Source: Phycisphaerae bacterium (GTDB lineage Bacteria > Planctomycetota > Phycisphaerae > UBA1845 > Fen-1342). From it: a DNA stretch of 64,000 nucleotides. The stretch lies in the NCBI GenBank assembly GCA_030428945.1, contig JAUIEC010000010.1, positions 124,001-188,000 on the forward strand, given 5' to 3'. Below the pieces are notes generated by a model. It was not told where the DNA came from and did not search any database. It worked only from the letters and a program-made list of their open reading frames with translations. Positions within the stretch are counted from its first letter, which is position 1. Each line of letters starts with the position of its first letter. Made by a program: the position numbers and the translations under genes. Shown here piece after piece: positions 15,820 to 23,876 of this stretch.

Positions 15820-16641
15820 CGGCCCGTCCTCCCGCCGGCACAGGATCCGGGCGGTGTGCGCCGCGCCGTGCCAGCCTTCCTCGTACCGCAGCACCGCCAG
15901 GCCCGCGCACAGCGTCGGCAGTTCGCCCGGTGACAGCACGAACGCGTCCCGGCGCGGCCGGCCGTGGCGGGCCCGGTGCTCCGTCGTGAACGTCTCCCAC
16001 ACCAGGCAGCCACCCGGCGCCAGCCAGTCCCGCAGATGCCGCAGCAGCGGACGGTGCAGGAACCGGAACCCGGTGACCAGGTCGTACCGCCCCGGCGGTG
16101 TCAGGTCCTCCGCCTCAAGGTCACGCGTCAGCCACGTGATCCGCGCCGCCTCGTCCAGGTACCGCCCGGCCAGCGCCCGGCCACGCTCGATCGCATCCGG
16201 CAGCCAGTCGACCCCGCTCGCCCGCCAGCCCGCGGCCGCCAGGAAGACGACGTCGCGCCCGCTGCCGCAGGCCAGGTCCAGGCTGCTGCCGCGCGGCAGG
16301 TCCGCAAGCCAGGCCTCCAGCACCGCCGTCGGCTGCCAGAGGCGCCAGCGGCCGCCATCGGTCCGCGACGCGGGTGGCGGGACCGCTCGAGCGCTTCGCC
16401 CGAGTTCCCGCAGGCGGGTGACGGTCGCCGCCGCGAGATCGTCGTCGGCCGCCACCACGATCTGCCTGTCGCGTGGCGGCAGTTCCTGGGTCCGGGCGGC
16501 CAGTTCATCGAGCGGGATGTTGACCGCCTCGGGCAGAGGGTGCCTGGCGGCCCGTTCGGCCGGGCGCGGGTCGAGCCAGCGGGCGGCGCGCAGCCGTGTG
16601 TCCGGGGCCGGATCCGCGTGATTGTGTGCGTGTCGGGTCAT
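15811..16641 (-). CDS. Rhodanese-like domain fused to a SAM-dependent methyltransferase
   Basis: The N-terminal 95 or so residues follow the rhodanese pattern: a conserved RW-LDPRP start, HPLPEAVNIPLDEL, then QIVVAADDD where the catalytic Cys loop should be. The cysteine is absent, so sulfur transfer is unlikely. From about residue 115 a class I methyltransferase starts, with the SAM motif SLDLACGSGRDVVFLAAAGW, GVDWLPDAIERGR and PGGCLVWETF. The closest functional analogy is the TehB-like group of small-molecule methyltransferases, but the substrate is unknown. It is convergent with the PKD lipoprotein. Confidence 0.8.
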   Translation of the reverse strand: MTRHAHNHADPAPDTRLRAARWLDPRPAERAARHPLPEAVNIPLDELAARTQELPPRDRQIVVAADDDLAAATVTRLRELGRSARAVPPPASRTDGGRWRLWQPTAVLEAWLADLPRGSSLDLACGSGRDVVFLAAAGWRASGVDWLPDAIERGRALAGRYLDEAARITWLTRDLEAEDLTPPGRYDLVTGFRFLHRPLLRHLRDWLAPGGCLVWETFTTEHRARHGRPRRDAFVLSPGELPTLCAGLAVLRYEEGWHGAAHTARILCRREDGPGR

Positions 16642-16787
16642 GAACTGCCGCTGGCCTCTGGTCCGTTCTGCCGGGATTTCGTAGGCTACTCCAGACGTGG
16701 TCCACGGCGAACTCTCCAGTCCGCGTCGCGTACAGTTTTCAGCGACCCGACTTCCGGCCCGCAGTGGGCCCGTGCAGGAACCGTCCG

Positions 16788-18386
16788 ATGCCGCAACCCG
16801 GTCCGCCGGCCAGCCCCGAAACGCCGTCCCCGACAGCCTCCACCCTGGTCACACCTCCGCACGGACGCCCGGTCAAGGAACCGCCGCTGGCGCAGATGGG
16901 TTCGTTTGTCGACCTGTTCGTCTGGCTGCTGGTCCTCAAGAGTTTCTTCCTGCCGCTGTTCATCATTCCGACCGGGTCGATGGCCGAGACACTGGCCGGG
17001 GCGCACGCGACGAACACCTGCCCGAACTGCGGCTACGACTACATGATCGGCCCCCAGCGAACGCAGACCGGCGACCGGATGCCGGACATCGTCCAGTGTC
17101 CGAACTGCCGCCTGCTGCAGGCCGCGACGGGGCCCCAGGCCACCACCTCGCTGCGGCAGAAGGCCGGCGACCGGATCATGGTGCACGGGTGGCCGTTCGC
17201 GATCGGCGGATGGGGCGCACCCCAGCGCTGGGACGTGGTCGTCTTCAAGAACCCGAACGAGCCGGACGTGAACTTCATCAAGCGGCTTGTCGGCCTGCCG
17301 GGCGAGACCGTCGAGATCATCAACGGCGACGTCTTCGTGATTCCGCCCGGCGAGGAGACCGCCCGGATCGCGCAAAAGACGCACCAGGCCCAGAAATCGC
17401 TGTGGTTCCCGTATTTCGACCAGGACTACCTGCCGCGCGAGCCCAGCACGCTGACCTATCGCGATCGACGCACCTACTGGCCGCACTGGGGCGTGACCGG
17501 CGCGGCCGGCGATGCGTGGAAGGACCTCGACACGCGGCGTCCGCGCTTCGACGGACTGAGCGCCGAGCGCCAGGAAATCACCTTCGTGACCGACCGGCGC
17601 CAGCCGGACGGCCCCGGCGAGATTGTCGATCACTACGGCTACAACGCGCGGCCGCATCGTCTGGCCGAGATCGTCAGCGATGTGCGGCTGGGCGTCGATG
17701 TCCGGCTGCTCGAAGGCGACGGTATGTTTGACCTGACGCTGCGGCGCTTCGACGACACCTTCGTCGCCCGCGTGACGGCGGCCGGGCAGGTGCAGTTGCT
17801 GCACGCCCGCGGCCGGGCGGTTCCGGAGCCGATCGGCGCGCCGGTTTCGGTGGATGTCGATCGCACCTTCCGCCTGGCGCTGGGGCACGCCGACGGGCGG
17901 GTGCTGGTCGAGGTCGACGGTCAGGCGGTGCTCGACTCCGGCACGGCCTATACGATCACGCCCGAAGTCGCCCGGCGGCAAGAACGGCCGCGGCGTTCGC
18001 CGACGCTCAGGATGGCGGCCGAAGGGATCCGATTGGAACTGAGTCGGGTGCGGATCGACCGCGACGTGCATTATCGGCAGGCGTCGATTTCGGAGCGACG
18101 GCTTGGGAACGGGGTCAGCGGCAACCCGCTGCGGATTCCGGATGATGCCTACTTCGTGCTGGGCGACAACAGTCCGGCCAGCGAGGACAGCCGCCGCTGG
18201 CACGAGGGCATGCTGGGCCCGCATCTGATCGAGTCGTACCGGAACGGGACCTACACGCTCGGAACGGTGCCGGCGCAGGACATGATCGGCAAGGCGTTCC
18301 TGGTCTACTGGCCCGGCTTCCTGCCGCTGACGCCCAACGGACCGAACATCGTTCTCGACCTTGGCCGGGTGCGCTGGATTCACTGA
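16788..18386 (+). CDS. lepB: Signal peptidase I with zinc-ribbon and large inserted domain (first tandem copy)
   Basis: A membrane-bound leader peptidase that cleaves signal peptides outside the inner membrane. A membrane helix (about residues 40-60) leads into the catalytic serine motif IIPTGSMAE. A four-Cys zinc ribbon (CPNCGYDY, then CPNCRLLQ) is inserted directly after it. The catalytic lysine sits in FIKRLVGLPGETVEI, and the box E region FVLGDNSPASEDSR lies near the C-terminus. Between the lysine and box E are about 260 extra residues, with a beta-rich module and LamG-like phrasing (DGRVLVEVDGQAVLDSG). At about 530 aa it is far longer than a standard enzyme. ATG 16788 is preferred over an upstream GTG. 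Confidence 0.88.
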   Translation: MPQPGPPASPETPSPTASTLVTPPHGRPVKEPPLAQMGSFVDLFVWLLVLKSFFLPLFIIPTGSMAETLAGAHATNTCPNCGYDYMIGPQRTQTGDRMPDIVQCPNCRLLQAATGPQATTSLRQKAGDRIMVHGWPFAIGGWGAPQRWDVVVFKNPNEPDVNFIKRLVGLPGETVEIINGDVFVIPPGEETARIAQKTHQAQKSLWFPYFDQDYLPREPSTLTYRDRRTYWPHWGVTGAAGDAWKDLDTRRPRFDGLSAERQEITFVTDRRQPDGPGEIVDHYGYNARPHRLAEIVSDVRLGVDVRLLEGDGMFDLTLRRFDDTFVARVTAAGQVQLLHARGRAVPEPIGAPVSVDVDRTFRLALGHADGRVLVEVDGQAVLDSGTAYTITPEVARRQERPRRSPTLRMAAEGIRLELSRVRIDRDVHYRQASISERRLGNGVSGNPLRIPDDAYFVLGDNSPASEDSRRWHEGMLGPHLIESYRNGTYTLGTVPAQDMIGKAFLVYWPGFLPLTPNGPNIVLDLGRVRWIH

Positions 18387-18424
18387 GGAACGACCAGCCG
18401 CGGGCATCACCAGAAGGAGCTGGT

Positions 18425-19960
18425 TTGCAACGCTTGGACCGGCAGACCGGCCCGCCGGGCGCTTCCGCCGAGATCGTCCACATCCCCGTGGGCGAGCCGA
18501 GCGAATCCGTCCGCATGGTCGAGATCTTCGAAACGCTGCTGACCGCCCTGATCCTGGCGCTGGTCTTTCGCGCGTTCTTCGTCGAGGCCTTCATCATTCC
18601 GACGGGATCGATGGCCAGCGGGCTGAACGGCCAGCACCTGGCCTGGGTCTGCCCCAACTGTGGCTGGGAGTTCGCGATCGGCCCGGCCAACTACGGCGAC
18701 GAGTCGCAGTTCGTGCCGCCGGTCTCGGCCGATTGTCCCAACTGTCACCACACGACCGACCTGCGTGACATGTCGCTCCAACCGCGGCAGGGCGATCGGA
18801 TCATCGTGCACAAGTGGCCGTACATCGTGGGCGACCTGCTGCCGGTGCGTCGCTGGGACGTGATCGTCTTTCGCGATCCGGTCAATCCGTCGCAGAACTA
18901 CATCAAGCGTGTCGTCGGACTTCCCGGGGAATCGGTCGAGATTCTCGATGGCGATGTCTATATCGCCCGTCCCGGTGAAGCGCCGCGAATCGTGCGGAAA
19001 ACGCCGGCCGCGCAACGCTCGCTCTGGTCGGTGGTCTGGGACCAGGACTACCTGCCGGTCGAGCGGGCCAGCGTCCGCGAGCCGCCGGCCTGGTTTGCCG
19101 ACGCGGGGGAGTCCGCCTGGCGCGGGCTCGAGACGCGAACCCTGCGGTTTGATCCGCGGGACGAGGAGATCGCCTGGCTGCGGTTCGGCCCGCCGGGTTC
19201 GACCGACTACCTGCGCGACGTGGTCGGCTACAACTACGCGGTGGCTCGCAACTTCGTCGGGGACCTGCGGGTGGCCGGCGACGTGACCTTCGCACCTCAG
19301 GGCGGTCCGGGGGTGGCCCTGCTGGAACTGGAGCGTGACGGTCGCCGGTACGTGGCGCAGTTGACCAGCGCCGGGCAGGTGCGACTGGATGCGTTCGACT
19401 CGGAAGGGGCCCGGCGCTCGTTCGGGCCGGCCCAGGTCCGCGTGCGGCCCGGGTCGCCGGTGCGCTTCGAACTGCGGCACCTGGACCGGGTGCTGGAGGT
19501 GCGGATCGATGATCGCGCGGCCGTGACGTCCGTCTTTGACGACTCGGAAGGGGACCTCGAGATCCTGCGGGGGCGGATCCGCGGTGAGCCGGTGCAGGTT
19601 CGGATCGGGGCGACCGGGCGGGCATTGACGTGTCGTCACATGCGGATCGATCGGGACGTCTACTACACGCTGACCTCCAAGACGCTGCGGGCGGGGCCGG
19701 GGCAGCCGTTCCCGCTCGGTCCGGAGGAGTACTTCGTTCTCGGGGACAACAGTCCGAGCAGCCACGACAGTCGCGAATGGCATCGGGTCGGGCCGCATCT
19801 GGAGGATCCGGACCGTCCGCGGCCGTACCGGCTGGGGACGGTGCCGCGGGACCAGATTGTCGGGCGGGCGTTCTTCGTGTATCTTCCGGGATTAGTGCCC
19901 GGCGCAAACGGGGCCGCATGGCGGATCCCCGATTTCGGCCGAATGCGGTTTGTCCGCTGA
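18425..19960 (+). CDS. lepB: Signal peptidase I with zinc-ribbon and large inserted domain (second tandem copy)
   Basis: A paralogue of the gene 38 bp upstream with the same order of parts: membrane helix (TALILALVFRAFFVEAF), Ser motif IIPTGSMAS, four-Cys ribbon (CPNCGWEF, CPNCHHTT), Lys motif YIKRVVGLPGESVEI, about 260 inserted residues, and box E FVLGDNSPSSHDSR. Catalytic residues are intact in both copies, so both may be active with different substrates. The start is TTG, supported by AAGGAG at 7-nt spacing; no ATG or GTG fits. The short spacing implies an operon. Confidence 0.88.
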   Translation: MQRLDRQTGPPGASAEIVHIPVGEPSESVRMVEIFETLLTALILALVFRAFFVEAFIIPTGSMASGLNGQHLAWVCPNCGWEFAIGPANYGDESQFVPPVSADCPNCHHTTDLRDMSLQPRQGDRIIVHKWPYIVGDLLPVRRWDVIVFRDPVNPSQNYIKRVVGLPGESVEILDGDVYIARPGEAPRIVRKTPAAQRSLWSVVWDQDYLPVERASVREPPAWFADAGESAWRGLETRTLRFDPRDEEIAWLRFGPPGSTDYLRDVVGYNYAVARNFVGDLRVAGDVTFAPQGGPGVALLELERDGRRYVAQLTSAGQVRLDAFDSEGARRSFGPAQVRVRPGSPVRFELRHLDRVLEVRIDDRAAVTSVFDDSEGDLEILRGRIRGEPVQVRIGATGRALTCRHMRIDRDVYYTLTSKTLRAGPGQPFPLGPEEYFVLGDNSPSSHDSREWHRVGPHLEDPDRPRPYRLGTVPRDQIVGRAFFVYLPGLVPGANGAAWRIPDFGRMRFVR

Positions 19961-20215
19961 GTGAGGGTTTTCAACATTCAGGTTGGCCGACCCAAGCAGC
20001 CTGTGGAAGCGGTGGCGAATCGCCGCCGGGGAGCGCTGACGGCGGTCCGCCGTCGACCGAATCCCGTTCCTCGAAATCTCCGTAAGTCCTTTCTGTTAAA
20101 TGTCGTCATCGGTTTCGGTCCTGGATCCGAAGCGGAGTCGCACCCTGGTGCGGCCAGCGGTCGATAGCCTGGTTTTGCCGTGTTTGCTCTAGGTTAGGAC
20201 CCGTTTCTCAACAAC

Positions 20216-20224
20216 TTATCCACA
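20216..20224 (+). promoter_or_regulatory. Consensus DnaA box upstream of lptB
   Basis: TTATCCACA, a perfect 9-mer, 13 nt before the lptB ATG. It is a single box, so this is not an origin; it may be chance. Confidence 0.3.
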
Positions 20225-20236
20225 AGGCGTCTGGTG

Positions 20237-21043
20237 ATGCTCCTGCAAGTCCACAACCTCGAGAAGCGCTATGGCGGCCGGACGGTCGTGCACGAGGTCT
20301 GCTTCAACGTCGGGGAGCGGGAGATTGTCGGGCTGCTGGGGGCCAACGGGGCGGGCAAGACGACCAGTTTCCGGATGGCGATGGGGATGGTCACCCCGGA
20401 CGGGGGGCGTGTGGAGTTCAAGGGTCGCGACGTGACGGCGCTGCCGATGTACCAGCGGGCCCGCCTGGGGATGGGCTACCTGGCCCAGGAGCCGAGCGTT
20501 TTTCAGCGGCTGACGGTCGAGCAGAACCTGCTGGCGATCTGCGAGACCCGCAGCATGGCCGGCGCGGAACGCCGTCGTCGGGTCGAGGAACTGATGGAGC
20601 GGTTCGGGCTGACCAAGCTTCGCCGCAGCATGGCCAAGACGCTGTCGGGCGGTGAGCGGCGGAAGCTGGAGATTGCCCGGGCGCTGATTTCGCAGCCGGA
20701 CCTGCTGCTGCTGGACGAGCCGTTCAGCGGGATTGATCCGAAGAAGGTCGAGGACCTGCGGGCCGAGATCGCCCAGTTGCGCGAGCAGGGCATTGCGATT
20801 CTGCTGACCGACCACAATGTGCACGAGACGCTGAAGGTCACCGATCGCAGCTACGTAATCTTCAATGGCGAAGTAATCTGCGACGGACCGCCGCACAAGA
20901 TCATCAACGACAAGCTCGTCCGCGAGACCTACCTCGGCAACACCTTCCGCGGTGACGAGTTTTCCGAACCTCTCTCGCCGCCGCCGATCGGCCGCATTCC
21001 CCCCGACGACGGCGGCCCTGGCGAAGCCCGCCTGGGAAGCTGA
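20237..21043 (+). CDS. lptB: LPS export ABC transporter ATP-binding protein LptB
   Basis: Powers extraction of LPS from the inner membrane. Walker A is LLGANGAGKTTSFR. The Q-loop segment GMGYLAQEPSVFQRLTVEQN is the LptB-specific form, the signature is LSGGERRKLEIARAL, Walker B is LLLDEPFSGIDP, and LLTDHNVHETL is the distinctive LptB switch. A roughly 25-residue Pro/Glu-rich C-terminal tail goes beyond the usual end. The gene is not next to kdsC and the lptC-like gene, which lie about 20 kb away, so the usual kdsC-lptC-lptA-lptB order is split. ATG 20237 directly follows an in-frame GTG. Confidence 0.92.
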   Translation: MLLQVHNLEKRYGGRTVVHEVCFNVGEREIVGLLGANGAGKTTSFRMAMGMVTPDGGRVEFKGRDVTALPMYQRARLGMGYLAQEPSVFQRLTVEQNLLAICETRSMAGAERRRRVEELMERFGLTKLRRSMAKTLSGGERRKLEIARALISQPDLLLLDEPFSGIDPKKVEDLRAEIAQLREQGIAILLTDHNVHETLKVTDRSYVIFNGEVICDGPPHKIINDKLVRETYLGNTFRGDEFSEPLSPPPIGRIPPDDGGPGEARLGS

Positions 21044-21213
21044 CTCGCACACGCATGGGCCGTGTGTGCGCGGCTCGATTTGTTTGTTCCGCCGCCAGCC
21101 CGCCGCCGCGGATGTTGATCCGGAACGTCTGGAATGACGAGTCATCCGCTGCCCCCGGCAGCGCCGCCCGCCCCCCCGGTCCGGTCGCTCGCCGGAACAG
21201 CGGATCCGCAGAA

Positions 21214-21312
21214 AGTGACCCCACCGGCACTGAAGTGACCCACCGGCACTGAGGTGACCCACCGGGCATTGAGGTGACCCACAGGGCATTAGGGTGACCC
21301 ACCGGGCTCTGT
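21214..21312. repeat. Five tandem repeats of about 20 bp
   Basis: Units of the form GGTGACCCACCGGGCATTGA, five copies with drift (19-20 bp each). The 716-bp gap 21044-21759 after lptB contains this array and the element at 21338-21412; nothing gene-like stands out in the rest. Confidence 0.85.
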
Positions 21313-21337
21313 TGAACGACCTCGATCCGCCCGCATC

Positions 21338-21412
21338 GTCCCCGGGGTACCCCCCACCCATGTTCATTTTCCATGCCGAATCGCGAGGGCGGTAGCGGGT
21401 AAACACCTGAAG
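21338..21412 (-). repeat. Partial copy of the 140-bp dispersed element seen at 61.9-62.2 kb
   Basis: Reads, on the minus strand, CAGGTGTTTACCCGCTACCG, then GGAAAATGAACATGGGTGGG and a GGGTACCCCGG end, matching the two direct copies near 62 kb. Confidence 0.8.
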
Positions 21413-21759
21413 CGACGCTAACCAGCCATCTCTACGAGGGTTACGCATCCGATTTTCCGGCCGAAGCCGCCTGGGCGGGCAGGGCACCGGAATCGCGCGG
21501 CGGCCACATTCGAGCCCGTTCGGGGAAGGGCGCTCGCGTCACTGGCGCCGTCGCCCCCCCCCGACAACCCGCCCGCCCGGTGCCGCGGCAATGCGGCGGC
21601 CGAGCCGCCAGGTGGCCAATTGACAAGCTGCCGAGCGTCACGCGACGGCGACCAAGCCCCGAATCGCACGTCCTGCGTCAGCACGCTCTCCCCGAGGCCC
21701 GGCCGCAGACCAGCGCGGCGAACATGACCAGGGACCGACGCATGCCGGCGGATGCGGCA

Positions 21760-22458
21760 TCAACTCCGTCGACGCATCAGCGCGATCAACGTGGCCAGCA
21801 GGGTCAGCGTCGCGGCCGGGATCACGCCGTAGGTCAGCACCGCAATCAACGCTTCGCCCCGGGCGGGAGGCAGGTCATCGGTCACCAGCGTCTCGGCCGT
21901 GGGAAGTCGTTCGATCGGTGCGACCGACGCCCCGGCCGCGATTCCGTCGGGCGAATCGGCCGCCGACGCAGGCCCGGAATCGAAGGCGACCTGCCGGGCG
22001 AATGTCGCGTCCGGGGGAGCCGATCGGCGCGGGGCGGGAACAGCCGAAAAACCCCGCGACGGGCGGTCCATCGCAAACGGCGCGGGCAGCAGCGGGCTGG
22101 TCCGGGAAGTGAACACCACGCTGGTCCGTCCGGTTCCGTGCAGGACGACCGGCCGGACACCTTCAGCAAGGCCGGGATCCGTGGCCATTGGTGCCTGGGA
22201 CGCGGTGGACTGCTCCACGCCAGTCGGTGGCTGATTCGGAAACTCGGCCGGCGCGTCGTCAACCGGGGCCGGCAGGGTCGCGGCGGTCGGGCGGTTGGGA
22301 TCCGGGATCACCGTCGGGAGCGGCACGCGGTAGTCAATGTTCGGACCAACGGGCGGGATCCCGGCGGCCGGAGCGCTCTGTCTGACGATGTCCCACGTGG
22401 CGGCCGCGGGCGCCGCGGCGATTGCCAGTCCGACGAAGGCGGCGATGGAGTGTCGCAT
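21760..22458 (-). CDS. Secreted protein with a degenerate PEP-CTERM-like tail
   Basis: A 232-aa protein with a signal peptide (SIAAFVGLAIAAAPAAA), then a long low-complexity Pro/Ala-rich extracytoplasmic stretch. It ends in GVIPAATLTLLATLIALMRR. That end has the layout of a PEP-CTERM sorting signal (short motif, hydrophobic helix, Arg cluster) but IPAA stands where PEP is expected. The next gene on the same strand has a canonical signal. GGAG precedes the start. Function unknown; localisation at the envelope is the only supportable inference. Confidence 0.65.
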   Translation of the reverse strand: MRHSIAAFVGLAIAAAPAAATWDIVRQSAPAAGIPPVGPNIDYRVPLPTVIPDPNRPTAATLPAPVDDAPAEFPNQPPTGVEQSTASQAPMATDPGLAEGVRPVVLHGTGRTSVVFTSRTSPLLPAPFAMDRPSRGFSAVPAPRRSAPPDATFARQVAFDSGPASAADSPDGIAAGASVAPIERLPTAETLVTDDLPPARGEALIAVLTYGVIPAATLTLLATLIALMRRRS

Positions 22459-22561
22459 ACGGTTACTCCGGGCCCCCTCTCAGTCGAGCGGAAGGGGCAG
22501 GCACCGGGCGTTGTTCCCACAGTGTACGCCACGGCGAGGACCTGGTGCGGGAAACCCGAAC

Positions 22562-22668
22562 TCGGACACAGGATGTACGAAGGGAGAGTGGAGCAGGGAG
22601 AGTGGAGCAGGGGGGCGGCCGTACTTGCTGACTTGCTGGCTTGGTTACTTGCTTACTTGCTTACGTGG
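22562..22668. repeat. GGGAGAGTGGAGCA repeats followed by TTACTTGC octamers
   Basis: Two 14-bp units at 22565-22600, then CTTGCTGA, CTTGCTGG, CTTGGTTA, CTTGCTTA, CTTGCTTA in 8-nt register, between the two PEP-CTERM-like genes. Confidence 0.75.
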
Positions 22669-22700
22669 CCACCTGGTCCCCGCCGCCCTGGGGCGGCGCA

Positions 22701-22736
22701 TAAAGAGACCGGGCGAACCCGAAGGTCCGCCCGGTC
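22701..22736 (-). terminator. Intrinsic terminator of the PEP-CTERM gene
   Basis: GACCGGGCG (22707-22715 on the + strand) pairs with CGCCCGGTC (22728-22736). On the minus strand the stem is followed by TCTTTAT. Confidence 0.8.
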
Positions 22737-22767
22737 GTGTGTGCTCGGTCATGCAGTCCGAAGTCGC

Positions 22768-23445
22768 TTAGCGACGACGGAAGGCAGCCAGACCGCCGAG
22801 GGCCAGGAGGGCCAGGGTGGCCGGCTCCGGAATGGCGTAGACGGTCCAGGCGATGGCGGCAGCGCCGGCATCGGTGAAGGCATCGGTCGTGGCCGTGGCC
22901 GAACCCGAAGCCAGGACGGTGGTGCCACCCGGGGCGGCGCCAGCGGTGGCGAAGACATCGCCAGCGGCGAAGCCGGTGCCACTGATGTCGAGGACGACGC
23001 GGGCAACGTAACCGGCCGGCTCAACCGAACCCGGCGAGGCGAACCATGCAACGTCGACTTCACCAGCATCGACGGTCGCGGGGCCGGTGCCACCAACGAA
23101 CTTACCGGCGATCTGCGGGGCGCGACGGCCATCGAAACGCTTCGTGGCGACCTGGCCAGCCGGGAGGCTGACGAACGTGACGTTTTCCAGGCCCGTACCG
23201 TTGGTGACATCCTGGATGGCCAGGTTGGCACCGCTGTTCGGATCGGTCGAGTAAACGAACGACGCGCCGCCAGCGGCGGTACCGGCCAGGCCGGAGGTCG
23301 TCCAGGTCGTGGCGCCAGCGCCGAGATCCGAGACGTTCATGTCGAAGCTACCACCACCCAGGTCGACGATGTCGATGGTCGGCTGAGCGACGGCGAACGA
23401 GCTGGCGGCCAGAATGGCCGTCGATACGACGAACTTCTTGAGCAT
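22768..23445 (-). CDS. PEP-CTERM sorting-domain protein
   Basis: An exported 225-aa protein. The signal peptide (FVVSTAILAASSFAVAQ) is followed by an Ala/Gly/Thr-rich beta-like body. The C-terminus is the canonical sorting signal, IPEPATLALLALGGLAAFRR, recognised and cleaved by an exosortase/archaeosortase-type enzyme in other bacteria. No exosortase is in this window. The ATG at 23445 is chosen because AGGAG precedes it and the signal peptide starts there. A short perfect hairpin lies in its upstream region at 23557-23574. Confidence 0.88.
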   Translation of the reverse strand: MLKKFVVSTAILAASSFAVAQPTIDIVDLGGGSFDMNVSDLGAGATTWTTSGLAGTAAGGASFVYSTDPNSGANLAIQDVTNGTGLENVTFVSLPAGQVATKRFDGRRAPQIAGKFVGGTGPATVDAGEVDVAWFASPGSVEPAGYVARVVLDISGTGFAAGDVFATAGAAPGGTTVLASGSATATTDAFTDAGAAAIAWTVYAIPEPATLALLALGGLAAFRRR

Positions 23446-23556
23446 TTTTTCCTCTCCTCTGAAGGAACTGTCCCGAGAGATCTGCGACCGGCCCCTCCGA
23501 TCACAGTCGATCTCTGCTTCATGGTTACCGAAACCGAGTCTCGCGAAGCAGTGGGC

Positions 23557-23574
23557 TAGTCCGAACACGGACTA
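23557..23574. promoter_or_regulatory. Perfect 7-bp hairpin upstream of the PEP-CTERM gene
   Basis: TAGTCCG, AACA, CGGACTA. It sits 112 bp before the start codon within the 431-bp gap 23446-23876, which shows no gene. Could be an operator or leader structure. Confidence 0.4.
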
Positions 23575-23876
23575 CGCTGTAAACACTACCCACGTTGAAG
23601 CCAGATATCAAGCCAATTGCGTTACAACCCTGTCAGGATTGCCCTAGTTTTTCGATTGCAGACTGTCCAAAAAAGAGCCGGCTGGATCCCGTCGCGTCTG
23701 AACAGAAGCCGGTTCCTCGCCGTAGGAAACTGTCTGATGACCCGTTTCCTGACTCCACATGTTTTAGCCCCCCGCGGGGAAGAACTCAATGCGATTCCGC
23801 ACTTTTTCGAAAACTCGACCCCGTCCACAAGCCCGCAGGACTCCCCCGGAAGCCTGTCAGGGGTTACCATTCGGAC

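Noticed and set aside
20216-20224. A replication origin at the DnaA box
   Set aside because: Only one box is present, with no AT-rich unwinding region and no dnaA or dnaN gene nearby.
21214-21312. A CRISPR array
   Set aside because: Repeats are directly contiguous with no unique spacers, and no cas gene is nearby. The 121-bp tandem array at 2.3 kb fails for the same reason.
22503-22732. Coding potential in the gap between the two PEP-CTERM-like genes
   Set aside because: The frames there consist of translated repeats and lack a ribosome site; a terminator and two repeat types explain the sequence.
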